Shown: one piece after another, positions 55,371 to 64,000 of the stretch
How positions within the stretch are numbered: the stretch's first letter is position 1
Layout of the letters: every line of letters starts with the position of its first letter
Source of the DNA: Parvibaculum sp045863935
GTDB lineage: Bacteria; Pseudomonadota; Alphaproteobacteria; Parvibaculales; Parvibaculaceae
Length of the DNA: 64,000 nt
Assembly: GCF_045863935.1 (NCBI RefSeq)
Contig: NZ_BTVP01000001.1
Location: 62,001 to 126,000 of the forward strand
Direction of reading: 5' to 3'
Made by a program: the position numbers and the translations under genes
The notes under the pieces: model-generated
Told to the model about the DNA's origin: nothing
Database searches by the model: none
What the model saw: only the letters and a program-made list of their open reading frames with translations

Positions 55371-57269
55371 TCACTCCCCCGGCGGAAGCTCCAGATCGGG
55401 AAGTTCCGGCACCTCGGCGTCCTCGCGCTTCGGATGCCCTGCATTGCGCGTCGACAGGCGCCGCCAGGCCCAGTTGACGCGCGCCTCGCCCCGGAAGACG
55501 CGGCCCGCCACCACGATCTGCTCGGCGCGCCGCGTCGTGTCGCCGGAGCCGAGATAGACGCTTTCCTCGATCGCGATTTCGCATTCGCCGCCGCCCGAGC
55601 GCGCGCGGAACTGCCAGCCGTCGCCGTTCGGCAGCAGCACCAGCACGTTGGTCCTGTCATGCGCGAGCGAGACGCGGGCGTCGGGATGAATGTGGAAACG
55701 GATGGTGAAGCCGGGGTCTTGCGGCATGCGGTGCCGGAAGAGCGACTGCCAGGGCATGCGGCGGCGCGGTGCGGCGGCGGTATCGAGCCTGTCCTCGCCC
55801 CGCAGGTCCTCGCCCGTCGCCGACAGGAAGAGGCGGCGGTGATGGATGAGGCCGAAAAGACCGGCATAGCCGTCATGCGCCGTCTCGAGCCAGACGCCCG
55901 CTTCGTTCTCGTTGCGGCGGCTTTCGACCTCGACGGGGCCTTCCATCACGCGGGGCCCGAGAAGCCGCCGCGACAGCTTCCCCTTCAACATGCGCGCCGA
56001 GGAGGTGTCGGCAAGGACGAGCGTCGAATGCGCCGCCGTCGCGCGGCTCGCTGCTTCCCAGTCCGGCCCGAGCACTTTCGTCGCGCCGCAATTCACGATC
56101 ATGCGGGCGCGGCCCGCGCTCATCTCGAAGGAGAGGCAGCCCGCATGCGCCTCATGGCTGAAGGCGCCGGGCGGCGGCGGTCCGGTATCGGCAACGAGGT
56201 TCACAGGTCCGGCAGCCAGGCGCTGATAGCCCGAATGCGGTGCGAAGCCGAAGGGGCGGCCCTTGGCGTCGTCGCGTTCGAGGGCGGCGTCGATCGCGCC
56301 TTCCGGTCCTTCCGTCGAACCGTTGAAGAGGGCGAGCTTGCCATCGCCGTGCCGGAAGAAACGCAGCATCGGCGTCATCCGGTCGATGGCGTCGCGCACA
56401 GGCTTGGGTACGTCGATGCGGCGCGCGGAGAGCGCGTCGCGCAGCGACAGAAGATCGAGCAGGATCGACAATTGCGCCGACGGATTGCGGCTCACATGGC
56501 CGCCATCGGGCAGGATCTGCCGGTCGAGTTCGCGGCAGAGAAGTTTCAGCCCCTTCGCCAGCCGCTTGTGGCCTTCGGAGAGGCAGAGGCCGGAAAAGGC
56601 GAGGCCCATGGCCGCCGTGATGCGCGGCTCGCCGGCCGGCGCAATGGCGGCGACGCGGGCGAGGTGGCGCGCCTGCCTCGCCATGTTGCGCAGCAGCGTC
56701 GAGCGGTAGACGAGTTCCGATCCGTCGATGATGAGCGCACCATTCGCGACCCAGGACATAAGGCGGCGCCCGATGACCTGTGGCCGCCAGGCGATGGGAT
56801 GCCAGTTGCCCTCGGTTGAAATCCAGTCGGCGACGAGCTTCTGCGCATAGCGCCGCGCCGTGTCGCCGGTGCCGGTCTCGTTCGCGGTCGTGAAGTGGCG
56901 CAGCCAGGAAAAGCCGTGCAGCTCCTCCGCCCAGGTTTCGCTCGGCGGATCGGCGGCGAAGGGCGATGAGCCGCCCGGTGCGCGCACCTGCCCGCCGGGC
57001 AGGAACCAGCGGCCCTGAAAAAGCGCGTCGGCCTGCGAGGTGCGTCCGGGCCGAAGCTCGGACGGATAAAGCACCATGTGGTCGGGCATGGGCCCGAGCA
57101 GCGTCTGGCCGTAGACCCATGTGTTGAAAGCGCGGGCGAGCGCGGCATCGCGCGCGCGGACGAGCGCCGCGCCTGCGAGATCGATCGTGCGGTTGCCTGC
57201 GGATGCAGGCGTGCGGCGCATGACGGCGCTGCGTCCTTGCTCTGCGGTCCTCGCACGCGTCTCGGCCAT
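55371..57269 (-). CDS. Heparinase II/III-family protein
   Basis: A 632-residue protein. The N-terminal two thirds form the alpha-helical toroid (FSWLRHFTTANETGTGDTARRYAQKLVADWI, LSEGHKRLAKGLKLLCRELDRQILPDGGHVSRNPSAQL), and the C-terminal third is the beta-sandwich typical of heparinase II/III-like proteins (AFSHEAHAGCLSFEMSAGRARMIVNCG). It lacks an obvious signal peptide, and such proteins in alphaproteobacteria often neighbour purH and rsmB, so a role in degrading or remodelling a polysaccharide is uncertain. The start at 57269 has GGAGGG nine bases upstream. Confidence 0.9.
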   Translation of the reverse strand: MAETRARTAEQGRSAVMRRTPASAGNRTIDLAGAALVRARDAALARAFNTWVYGQTLLGPMPDHMVLYPSELRPGRTSQADALFQGRWFLPGGQVRAPGGSSPFAADPPSETWAEELHGFSWLRHFTTANETGTGDTARRYAQKLVADWISTEGNWHPIAWRPQVIGRRLMSWVANGALIIDGSELVYRSTLLRNMARQARHLARVAAIAPAGEPRITAAMGLAFSGLCLSEGHKRLAKGLKLLCRELDRQILPDGGHVSRNPSAQLSILLDLLSLRDALSARRIDVPKPVRDAIDRMTPMLRFFRHGDGKLALFNGSTEGPEGAIDAALERDDAKGRPFGFAPHSGYQRLAAGPVNLVADTGPPPPGAFSHEAHAGCLSFEMSAGRARMIVNCGATKVLGPDWEAASRATAAHSTLVLADTSSARMLKGKLSRRLLGPRVMEGPVEVESRRNENEAGVWLETAHDGYAGLFGLIHHRRLFLSATGEDLRGEDRLDTAAAPRRRMPWQSLFRHRMPQDPGFTIRFHIHPDARVSLAHDRTNVLVLLPNGDGWQFRARSGGGECEIAIEESVYLGSGDTTRRAEQIVVAGRVFRGEARVNWAWRRLSTRNAGHPKREDAEVPELPDLELPPGE

Positions 57270-57323
57270 TGGAGACGGCCCTCCGTTCACGCGCCCTCTA
57301 TCCCCGTTTCCGGCGCCGCCCGT

Positions 57324-57986
57324 TCAGGCGTCACCGCGCAATGCCGCAATGTTCTTCGCATAGGCGGACGGCCCGCCCTTGAAAGTCGCTGTGCCTGCCA
57401 CAAGCACTGTCGCGCCGGCCGCGATGGCGCGGGGCGCGGTTTCGAGATTGATGCCGCCATCCACTTCCAGTTCGACGTCCGGCTTCTCGGCATCGATCCG
57501 CTTACGGATGATTTCGATGCGCTTCAACTGGCTCTCGATGAAGCTCTGCCCGCCGAAGCCGGGGTTCACCGACATGACGAGCACAAGGTCGATGTCGCCG
57601 AGGAGCGGCCAGAGCAGTTCGAGCGGCGTGCCCGGATTGAGCGAGAGCCCCGCCTTGCAGCCCGCCGCCTTGATCGCCTGGATCGTGCGGTGGGGATGGG
57701 GGCCTGCTTCCGGGTGAAAGGTGATGATGTCGGCGCCCGCCTTCGCGAAGCCCTCGATATAGGGGTCCACGGGCGAGATCATGAGATGCACGTCGAAGAC
57801 CTTGCCGGAATGCGGCCGAAGCGCCTTCACGACGTCGGGGCCGATGGTAATGTTCGGCACGAAATGCCCGTCCATCACGTCGACATGGATGTAGTCGGCG
57901 CCGGCTTCCGTGATGGCGCGCACTTCCTCGCCGAGGCGGGCGAAGTCGGAGGCCAGAATCGACGGGGCGATCTTGATGCCGCTCAT
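57324..57986 (-). CDS. rpe: Ribulose-phosphate 3-epimerase
   Basis: A 220-residue TIM-barrel enzyme interconverting ribulose-5-phosphate and xylulose-5-phosphate. Family motifs are IAPSILASDFARLGEEV, YIHVDVMDGHFVPNITIGP, FDVHLMI, LVMSVNPGFGGQSFI and LEVDGGINLET, including the metal-binding His and Asp positions. Length is typical. It lies 54 bp upstream of the heparinase-like gene on the same strand and downstream of the glycosyltransferase. Confidence 0.97.
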   Translation of the reverse strand: MSGIKIAPSILASDFARLGEEVRAITEAGADYIHVDVMDGHFVPNITIGPDVVKALRPHSGKVFDVHLMISPVDPYIEGFAKAGADIITFHPEAGPHPHRTIQAIKAAGCKAGLSLNPGTPLELLWPLLGDIDLVLVMSVNPGFGGQSFIESQLKRIEIIRKRIDAEKPDVELEVDGGINLETAPRAIAAGATVLVAGTATFKGGPSAYAKNIAALRGDA

Positions 57987-58060
57987 GTGAAATCCGATGC
58001 CGGAAACAGGTGACGAGCGGACTTCGGGCGTGACGCCCGGAAATCCGTATCCGTCAGTGC

Positions 58061-59119
58061 TTAACAGCTAGATTCGCGGGGTGCAAGCAGGCCCGGCCGG
58101 CTTTGCCCGAGCACCTCGTCGAGGGCGCGGGCGACCCTGTCGAGCGGAATCCGGTCATGTTCCGGCCCGCCGAAATCCTGCGCCCAGAAGGTCGTGAGGT
58201 GGGGCGTCCGGGGGGCGTATTTCGCGGGCGAGTGGCGGCCGTAGAGCAGGATCAGCGGCACCTCGGAAATGGCGAGCATGTGGCCGAGGCCGGAATCGTT
58301 CGCGACCGCCACGTCGAGCCGCCGCCCGAGCGCGGCGACGAGGAGGGGACCCTTCGGCGCGCCTTCCGGCGCCTCGTCCTCGGGGAAGAGCGCGTCCGGC
58401 ACGCCCTGGCGAATATCGTCCAGCATGAAGCGCTCGCTCGGACCGACGAAGAAGACGGGCCGCAGGCCCTTCGCGCTTGCCTGCCGCGCCAGGGCGATGA
58501 AGCGGTCGAGCGGCCAGCGCTTCGTTGGATCGCCAGAGCCGGGCGCGAAGCCCGCATAGCGTGCGCCTTCGGGCAGCAGCGTTGCGGCAAGTGCCACGTA
58601 AGCCTCCGGAACGACGATTGCCGCCGGATCGCGGATGGCGTGTCCCCCTGAGGCAAGCTCGACGAGGCGCAAAAGTCCGTCCACGAAATGCGCGGGCTTC
58701 TTGCGCGTCCATGTGGCGTCGATCCGTTCAGGCTTCACGCCGGAAAAAAGGTAGTCCGCCGCGCTTGCGATGAAGAGCTTCGGCTTCAGGGCGCGCTTCA
58801 CGGCGAACGAGCGCCAGGCGACCGTCTGCGTGTCGATGGCGATGTCGATTGCGCCCGTTCCGATGCGGCGCGGCACGGCGAGCTCGCCGACGGACGAGCC
58901 GATCTCCGTCTCCTCGATCACGCGCGAGAGATAAGGCGCGGCGAGATCCTTCAGCACACCCGCATAGGCGGTTTTCCTCGCCGCGACCCAGACGATTTCG
59001 GCATCCGGGAAAGTGGCGCGGAGGCTGCGAAGAAAAGGCAGCTTGAAAAGCCCGTCGCCAAGAAGTTCGCCGCCCGAAAAGACGGCGATGCGCGCGATGT
59101 TCTCCGGCGCGTCCGTCAT
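58061..59119 (-). CDS. Glycosyltransferase family 9 protein
   Basis: A 352-residue GT-B enzyme related to heptosyltransferases. IARIAVFSGGELLGDGLFKLPFLRSLRATFPDAEIVWVAAR at the N-terminus, YAGFAPGSGDPTKRWPLDRFIALA (the donor-binding GSGDPTKRWP) and DVAVANDSGLGHMLAI are GT9 features. The sugar donor and acceptor are unknown; LPS core or another cell-surface glycan is likely. Its start overlaps the upstream methyltransferase by 4 bp, so the two are coupled. Confidence 0.92.
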   Translation of the reverse strand: MTDAPENIARIAVFSGGELLGDGLFKLPFLRSLRATFPDAEIVWVAARKTAYAGVLKDLAAPYLSRVIEETEIGSSVGELAVPRRIGTGAIDIAIDTQTVAWRSFAVKRALKPKLFIASAADYLFSGVKPERIDATWTRKKPAHFVDGLLRLVELASGGHAIRDPAAIVVPEAYVALAATLLPEGARYAGFAPGSGDPTKRWPLDRFIALARQASAKGLRPVFFVGPSERFMLDDIRQGVPDALFPEDEAPEGAPKGPLLVAALGRRLDVAVANDSGLGHMLAISEVPLILLYGRHSPAKYAPRTPHLTTFWAQDFGGPEHDRIPLDRVARALDEVLGQSRPGLLAPRESSC

Positions 59120-59913
59120 GCGGGCTTGCGATAGGCGACGAGCGTCGTGCCTTTCAGATGCGCCAGCGGCAACTCGCGGCCGAGTTCGTTCAGCGCCTTG
59201 AAGACACCGGGGCAGCGCGGCGAATAATCGTGCCACAGAACATAGCCGCCGGGCGCCACCATGCGCAGCGCCTTGGTGCTGTCGCTCTTCACATAAGAAT
59301 AGGAATGCGCTCCATCGACGAAGATGAGGTCGATCTGTGCCGCGTAGGGCGCTTCGTCGAATTTCGCGCTGTCGCCGAAATGCTGCGCCACCTTGTGGGC
59401 GACTGGCGTGTCCTCATAGTAGAACTTGTCGTAGTGGGATTCGCCAAGCGCGATCTTGCGCCATTTCTCCGCATCCGGATCGTTTGCGTCGAACTCGTAG
59501 CTGTCGTCGCCATCGGCAAGATAGGTCAGCGTGTCGACCTTCGCATCGTCCGGTGCGTTGCGCGCGAGCACATAGGTGGTGCGTCCCGTCGCCGTGCCGA
59601 ATTCGAAGATGCGCCTTGCCTTCTTCGCCAGTGCGCCAAGCACCCATGTTTCCGTGTCGTTGATGCTGGCGAGCGCGCCGGCCTGGCCGATGAAGGAGAT
59701 CTCGGAGGCGCGGTTCGGGCCGAGGCCGGTCGATCTGAAAACCTCGTCCCATACGTCGATGGCGACATGCGGCACCGGCGGCTTGCCGAAATTCGGACGG
59801 AGCTTCATGCGCACGCGCTGGCGCAACGCGTAAGACAGCGTCGCCGCGAAGGCGCCCGCGAAGACCACGGCGAGCACCACGAGCGTCCAGAAGAGAAAAG
59901 GCGAAACAGACAT
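59116..59913 (-). CDS. Class I SAM-dependent methyltransferase with N-terminal membrane segment
   Basis: A 265-residue protein. Residues about 3-30 form one membrane segment (PFLFWTLVVLAVVFAGAFAATLSY). The remainder is a Rossmann methyltransferase with the SAM-binding loop FEFGTATGRTTYVLARNAP, the acidic VDTLTYLADGDDSYEF, and IDLIFVDGAHSYSYVKSD followed by VLWHDY. Translationally coupled to the GT9 gene (ATGA), it probably modifies the same glycan or lipid. Confidence 0.88.
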   Translation of the reverse strand: MSVSPFLFWTLVVLAVVFAGAFAATLSYALRQRVRMKLRPNFGKPPVPHVAIDVWDEVFRSTGLGPNRASEISFIGQAGALASINDTETWVLGALAKKARRIFEFGTATGRTTYVLARNAPDDAKVDTLTYLADGDDSYEFDANDPDAEKWRKIALGESHYDKFYYEDTPVAHKVAQHFGDSAKFDEAPYAAQIDLIFVDGAHSYSYVKSDSTKALRMVAPGGYVLWHDYSPRCPGVFKALNELGRELPLAHLKGTTLVAYRKPA

Positions 59914-60031
59914 TCTATCCCCGGCTGTTCCGGGCTGCCCCGGCAAGTTCGGGCGCCGCGCATGGCTCGCACGGCCTCACCCAATCCGCCTCAAGATACC
60001 GGGGTCCCGGGAAAACGCCAGAAAAACGAAA

Positions 60032-60066
60032 GCCCGCAAAAAGCAAAGCCGTCACAGCTTGCGGGC
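60032..60066 (-). terminator. Possible terminator downstream of the zinc-ribbon methyltransferase
   Basis: GCCCGCAA (60032-60039) and TTGCGGGC (60059-60066) form a stem that begins inside the last codons; on the reverse strand it is followed by TTTCGTTTTTC. Confidence 0.45.
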
Positions 60067-60813
60067 GAGCACCTTGAGCCGCGACTTCGCGCTCCAGACG
60101 AAGCGGATCACCTCGAAGCCGTGATCGGTCAGGAAGCGGCGCATCGCGGCCTTCGTGAAATAATGGAGGTGCTGCGGCGGAAAGACTTCTTTCCAGGCCG
60201 GGAAATCCTTCGGCACGGACCAGTGGCCTGCGTCCGGCGTGGTGAGATAGAGCAGCGCGCCGGGCTTCAATCTCGCCTTCATCGCTTCGAAATAGGCATG
60301 CGGGTCGGGCAGGTGCTCGATCACCTCGATCATGAAGGCGAAGTCGAAATCCTTCCAGTCCGCGGGCAGGCTTTCGACGGCCCCCGCATGGTAGTGGCCG
60401 CCCGGATATTCCTTCCGCGCGAGCCCCACGCTTTCCTCGTCGATATCGACGCCATAGGCCTCGAAGCCGAGCCGGTTCGCCGCTTCCACGGCGGTGCCGA
60501 TGTTGCAGCCGAAATCGATGAAGCGGGTTCCGCGCGCGAGGTGGCGATAGCGTTTGATCTGTTTCATCGCGCGCAGGATCTTGCGCTCCGCCTTCGCCGA
60601 ATAATGCGTGTTCGAGAGATATTTCTCGTAGATCGCGGCGATTTCGGAAAGGGGCGGCGTCGGATAGACGAAGTGGAATCCGCACTCCGTGCAACGGAAG
60701 ATGCGATAGCCGGAGGATATGCCGGCGGGGCGAAAGGAGCGCCCGCCGCAGATCATGCAGCTCGACGGCTCAAGCGCCGTCGCGTCCGTCGTCACGGGTT
60801 CAGTCAGCGTCAC
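60052..60813 (-). CDS. Class I SAM-dependent methyltransferase with N-terminal zinc-ribbon-like motif
   Basis: A 253-residue protein with an N-terminal CMICGGRSF...CTECGF ribbon, then the SAM loop IDFGCNIGTAVEAANRLGF (with FEAYGVDIDEESVGLAR), and IEVIEHLPDPHAYFEAMKARLKPGALLYLTTPD, which resembles the UbiE/SAM-methyltransferase class found in polysaccharide and lipid modification clusters. It is 138 bp upstream of the membrane methyltransferase gene on the same strand. Confidence 0.88.
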   Translation of the reverse strand: MTLTEPVTTDATALEPSSCMICGGRSFRPAGISSGYRIFRCTECGFHFVYPTPPLSEIAAIYEKYLSNTHYSAKAERKILRAMKQIKRYRHLARGTRFIDFGCNIGTAVEAANRLGFEAYGVDIDEESVGLARKEYPGGHYHAGAVESLPADWKDFDFAFMIEVIEHLPDPHAYFEAMKARLKPGALLYLTTPDAGHWSVPKDFPAWKEVFPPQHLHYFTKAAMRRFLTDHGFEVIRFVWSAKSRLKVLARKL

Positions 60814-60857
60814 GGATTCCCCCTGGAAGAAGTAGCGTCAGACTGCCGCCCACCCCC

Positions 60858-62207
60858 TCATCCGTCAACAAGGGAATGGCGAGGTTGACGGCGCTTCAGG
60901 CGCGCGGCGTAGAAGCCGTCCATACCGCCTTCGATGGCGAGGTGACAAGGCAGGCTTCTCAGGTCTCCTTCACCTGTGACGATCTCGGTTATACCGCCGG
61001 TCTCCTGCGGCGAAACCGGCACGCGCTCGAAGTCTTCATGCGCCGCAAGGAAAGCGCCGATCTGCCGGACACCTTCTTCGGGTTCCAGCGAACAGGTGCA
61101 ATAGACGAGCGTGCCGCCCGGCGCGAGGAGCGTTGCGGCATGCTCGAGCAGGCGCGCCTGCAGGGCGGCAAGCTTGTCGCGGTCGGCGGGGGATTTGAGG
61201 CGAAGCACATCGGGATGGCGGCGTGCCGTGCCGGTCGCGGTGCAGGGCGCGTCGAGCAATACCGCGTCCCATTGCCGTCCGGGCGCGTAGGTCGCGGCGT
61301 CCGCCACGACGGTTTCGGCCGTGAGGTGAAGCCGCGAGAGATTCTGGGTGAGCCGTTCGAGGCGCGGCTTCGAGCGGTCGAGTGCGGTCACGCGCGCACC
61401 CATCGCGGCAAGCTCCGCCGTCTTGCCGCCCGGCGCGGCGCAAAGGTCGAGCACCTCGCGGCCCGCCACGTCGCCGAGCAGCCTGGCGGGAAGCGCGGCG
61501 GCCACGTCCTGCACCCACCAGGCGCCTTCGTCGAAACCCTGCAACTCCTCGATGCGGCCCGCATCGTCGAGGCGGAGCGTGCCCGTCGGCAGGACCTGCG
61601 CGCCGAGCCTTTCGGCCCAGGCGTCGCGCTCGTCCGCCTTCTTCACGCTGATGTCGAGCGGCGGATCGGCATAGTGCGCGCGGATGATCGCGCGCGCCGT
61701 TTCCTCGCCATAAGCGGCGACCCAGCTCTCCCAGAGCCAGTCCGGCGTATCGAGACGCTCCGTATCGAGACTATCGAGCATGGCGTCGCCCTCACGCGAG
61801 AGGCGGCGGAGCACGGCGTTCACCAGCGCCTTGAAGTGACGGCCCGCATCGTCGCGCGAGGCGGCTTCCACGTTCATGCCCACGGCGGCGTGCGCGGCGA
61901 CGCGCAGGAAGAGGAGTTCGGCCGTGCCTGCCCGCAGGATGTTCCGCGTGGGCCCCGCGCGGTTCGGCAGCTCCTTGTCGAGGCAGCGCGCGATGAGGGT
62001 GTCGATCGTCCCGAGGCGGCGCAGTGCCGTCGCCGCGATGGCGCGGGCAAAGGCGCGGTCGCGCGGCTCGGCCCGCGCAAGGCGGCCTGCCGCCGCTTCG
62101 CGCGCAAAGGCCTCGTCGAAGGCCTGCTTTTCCTTCAACACGGCGGTCAGAAGAGCCGCCGCCCCTTCGCGGGCGGCGAGCCCGGGTTCGTCTGTCCTGG
62201 CTTTCAT
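60858..62207 (-). CDS. rsmB: 16S rRNA (cytosine(967)-C5)-methyltransferase RsmB-like
   Basis: A 449-residue protein. The N-terminal NusB-like RNA-binding domain (AAALLTAVLKEKQAFDEAFA) is followed by the SAM domain with LDLCAAPGGKTAELAAMGA and the catalytic Cys pair in DAPCTATGTARRHPD and VYCTCSLEPEEG. These features define the NOL1/NOP2/sun family of m5C rRNA methyltransferases. The start at 62207 gives MKARTDEP. It lies 56 bp downstream of htpX on the same strand. Confidence 0.93.
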   Translation of the reverse strand: MKARTDEPGLAAREGAAALLTAVLKEKQAFDEAFAREAAAGRLARAEPRDRAFARAIAATALRRLGTIDTLIARCLDKELPNRAGPTRNILRAGTAELLFLRVAAHAAVGMNVEAASRDDAGRHFKALVNAVLRRLSREGDAMLDSLDTERLDTPDWLWESWVAAYGEETARAIIRAHYADPPLDISVKKADERDAWAERLGAQVLPTGTLRLDDAGRIEELQGFDEGAWWVQDVAAALPARLLGDVAGREVLDLCAAPGGKTAELAAMGARVTALDRSKPRLERLTQNLSRLHLTAETVVADAATYAPGRQWDAVLLDAPCTATGTARRHPDVLRLKSPADRDKLAALQARLLEHAATLLAPGGTLVYCTCSLEPEEGVRQIGAFLAAHEDFERVPVSPQETGGITEIVTGEGDLRSLPCHLAIEGGMDGFYAARLKRRQPRHSLVDG

Positions 62208-62263
62208 GCGCGGCTTTAGAGCATAGTCGCGGCCGCCGCGCAAAGCGGTTGACGCGCGATAAT

Positions 62264-63130
62264 TCAGCCCCAGGGACGGCGCGCCGCCTCACCCATGGTC
62301 TGTGCGAGCTGCCGCAGCGCCGAGATGCGGTTCTCCGTCGCGGGATGGGTCGAGAAGAGATTGTCGCGGCCGCGTCCGTTCAGCGGATTGACGATGAACA
62401 TATGCGCGGTGGCGGGATTTGCCTCCGCCGCCTCGTTCGGCGCGCGGCGGGCGGCGGCGTCCATCCTCTCCAGCGCGGAGGCGAGCCAGAGCGGGTTGCC
62501 GGAAATTTCCGCGCCGCCCGCGTCGGCCGAATATTCGCGTGTGCGGCTGATCGCCATCTGCACCAGCGCGGCGGCCATGGGCGCGAGAATGGCAAGCGCC
62601 AGCGTGCCGGCGATACCGGGGCCGTTGTCGCGGTTGCCGCCGAAGAAGAACGCGAAATTCGCCAGCATCGAGATCGCGCCGGCAATCGTCGCCGTCACGG
62701 TCATGGTCAGCGTGTCGCGGTTCCTGATATGGGCGAGTTCATGCGCCATCACGCCGGCGAGTTCTTCCGGCGTGAGCATGGCGATGAGGCCGGTCGTCGC
62801 GGCGACGGCGGCATGCTCGGGATTGCGCCCCGTCGCGAAGGCGTTGGGCTGCGGGGTGTCGATGATGTAGGTCGCGGGCATCGGCATGTTCGCGCGCCGC
62901 GCGAGTTCCTTGACGATGTGCACGTAATTGGGCGCAACCGTCTCGTCCACACGCCGCGCCTTGTACATGCGCAGCACCATCTTGTCGGAATTCCACCAGG
63001 CGAAGAGGTTCATGGCCGCGGCGGCGAGAAAAGCGATCGCCGCGCCGCCCGCGCCGCCGATCAGATAGCCGAGCCCCATGAAAAGCGCGGTCATCGCCGC
63101 GAGAAGCATGAAGGTTCTGATCGTGTTCAT
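62264..63130 (-). CDS. htpX: Zinc metalloprotease HtpX
   Basis: A 288-residue inner-membrane heat-shock protease. Two N-terminal membrane segments (FMLLAAMTALFMGLGYLIGG and GAAIAFLAAAAMNLFAW) are followed by ELAGVMAHELAHIRNRDTL, whose HELAH zinc motif is the catalytic site, and by two more segments (ATIAGAISMLANFAFFFGG and LALAILAPMAAALVQMAI). The later YSADAGGAEISGNPLWLASALERMD contains the third ligand region. It degrades misfolded membrane proteins. Confidence 0.96.
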   Translation of the reverse strand: MNTIRTFMLLAAMTALFMGLGYLIGGAGGAAIAFLAAAAMNLFAWWNSDKMVLRMYKARRVDETVAPNYVHIVKELARRANMPMPATYIIDTPQPNAFATGRNPEHAAVAATTGLIAMLTPEELAGVMAHELAHIRNRDTLTMTVTATIAGAISMLANFAFFFGGNRDNGPGIAGTLALAILAPMAAALVQMAISRTREYSADAGGAEISGNPLWLASALERMDAAARRAPNEAAEANPATAHMFIVNPLNGRGRDNLFSTHPATENRISALRQLAQTMGEAARRPWG

Positions 63131-63254
63131 CGGTGGCGTCTTTAACCTCTCCGGTTTGCTTTGCTTTCGGGCGGCCGCTTCCGGGGTGGAAGGGTCCGCC
63201 TCGCGGCTTTATATGTATCCTGATCGTGTCCGGTTCAAGAAAGGCGGGTCTCTC

Positions 63255-63473
63255 ATGGCCGATGAGGAAAAGCCGCAGGGCGGCGGCGAAAGCGGGCCTG
63301 CGCCCCGCAAGGTGCTCTCGCCTGCTGCGAAACGCGCGCTTGCCGAGGCCGAGGAGCGCCGGCGCCTCGCGGATGCTGAGCCTGCCCCTCCGCGCGAAAT
63401 CGCCGGGCGCGGCGGTGCCGAACCCACGCGCTATGGCGACTGGGAAGTGAAGGGCATCATCAGCGATTTCTGA
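63255..63473 (+). CDS. DUF1674/SDHAF4-family small protein
   Basis: A 72-residue protein. The C-terminal GGAEPTRYGDWEVKGIISDF is the DUF1674 signature shared with succinate dehydrogenase assembly factor 4 (SDHAF4), which protects the flavinylated SdhA subunit. The N-terminal half (charged, Ala/Glu-rich) is probably disordered. A GGCGGG-type ribosome-binding sequence precedes the ATG. It diverges from htpX. Confidence 0.85.
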   Translation: MADEEKPQGGGESGPAPRKVLSPAAKRALAEAEERRRLADAEPAPPREIAGRGGAEPTRYGDWEVKGIISDF

Positions 63474-63512
63474 CGGAAATCCGGGGGCCTGCATCCGGAC
63501 CGGGGAGTGAAC

Positions 63513-64000
63513 TTGCCCGAAAGACCTTCGCCCCGCCTGCGCCGCGCCCTCATCGCCGCCGGCCTCGTCTTTCGCTTCTTCCTCTTCTTCGGCGGGCTCG
63601 CCCTTGCCGTCTGGTTCGCCTTCATTCATTTCCCCGACGCCTACAATCCCTTCGTACCGCCCCGGATCGAGGAAAAGCCGAACATCGTCACGGGGCTGAA
63701 GCTCAGGGGCCTCGCAAACGAATACGACATTTGCGTTTCCGTCGTGCGCGCGTCGGGCGCAAAGGCGCGCCGCGACAGCATCGCGTCGGCTTCGGAAGGC
63801 TGCGGCATGGCGCAAGGCCTCCATCTCGAACAGTCGCATATCTCTTATGGCGGCGGCATTGAGCTCACTTGTCCCGCCACAGCCGCGCTTCTCATGTGGG
63901 AGCGCCATGTCGTTGCACCGGCGGCGCAGGAACATCTCGGCTCGGAGATCGTGCGCGTCCGTCATTTCGGCACCTATGCCTGCCGGAACGTGAACCATGC
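63513..64000 (+). CDS. Extensin-like C-terminal-domain protein (5' part only)
   Basis: The frame is open to the window end. After a short basic start (PERPSPRLRRALIAAG), one membrane segment (LVFRFFLFFGGLALAVWFAFIHF) is followed by the extensin-like domain: YDICVSVVRASG, LEQSHISYGGGIELTCPATAALLMWERHVVAPAAQEHLG and YACRNVNH. Such proteins are secreted or membrane-tethered and possibly act on cell-wall components. A TTG start (63513) with GGGGAG five bases upstream is chosen; an in-frame GTG at 63507 is an alternative. Confidence 0.85.
   Translation, partial: MPERPSPRLRRALIAAGLVFRFFLFFGGLALAVWFAFIHFPDAYNPFVPPRIEEKPNIVTGLKLRGLANEYDICVSVVRASGAKARRDSIASASEGCGMAQGLHLEQSHISYGGGIELTCPATAALLMWERHVVAPAAQEHLGSEIVRVRHFGTYACRNVNH

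Noticed and set aside
58026..58040. CGGGCGTGACGCCCG hairpin between rpe and the GT9 gene as a terminator
   Set aside because: The stem is perfect but short, and no T-run follows on either strand.

Overview
The window looks like 64 kb of a GC-rich alphaproteobacterial chromosome. The evidence is the mnmE-mnmG-rsmG-parA-parB block with ParB/parS sites, the DUF3576-leuS-lptE-holA run, small proteins of the DUF6489, DUF971 and DUF1674/SDHAF4 types, and a ubiquinone hydroxylase. The gene order reminds me of Parvibaculum-like or Rhizobiales-like genomes, but I cannot assign a genus from sequence alone. There is no phage, IS element or CRISPR array. Position 16520-16619 is an assembly gap of exactly 100 N inside a yggS-family gene.

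Layout. 1-7.1 kb: the end of a YyaL-type protein, a DUF6489-like protein, and the tRNA-modification/chromosome-partitioning cluster with three parS-like sites, a cloverleaf-like palindromic repeat and a DnaA-box-like site. This suggests a location near the replication origin. 7.3-12.2 kb: a minus-strand operon DUF3576 lipoprotein, leuS, lptE, holA. 12.8-23.6 kb: a porin, two tandem sulfotransferases, a ThiE-like protein, the gapped yggS, an L,D-transpeptidase, an unknown protein, a TPR-sulfotransferase, an OmpR-type regulator, two thioesterases, a cNMP-binding protein and a TetR regulator. 23.9-34.4 kb (minus strand): xthA, an unknown protein, a putrescine-type catabolic trio (aminotransferase, glutamine-synthetase-like, PuuD-like), lolA, ftsK, aminotransferase. 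34.6-39.8 kb: three Amt ammonium transporters and one GlnK, with sigma-54-like sites upstream of each transcription unit and an NtrC-like palindrome.

40-48.4 kb: a PQQ/heme c alcohol dehydrogenase, an amidase, a UbiH-type hydroxylase with an orphan XRE regulator, then DUF971, Trm112-like, Lon-N, YbbN and ProX. 48.5-53.1 kb: tRNA-Gly(GCC), YchJ, a frameshifted sulfotransferase and two overlapping UMF1/Atg22-like transporters. 53.1-64 kb: purH, a thioesterase, heparinase II/III-like, rpe, a family 9 glycosyltransferase, two methyltransferases, rsmB, htpX, a DUF1674 protein and the start of an extensin-like protein.

Most of the window is housekeeping. The most distinctive parts are the parS/palindrome region, the nitrogen-responsive amt/glnK region with its shared promoter motif, four sulfotransferase-type genes (one frameshifted), the paired UMF1 transporters, tandem palindromes upstream of a TetR gene, and a structured gene-free stretch at 25.3-25.8 kb. 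I did not find a convincing wholly new multi-gene system.
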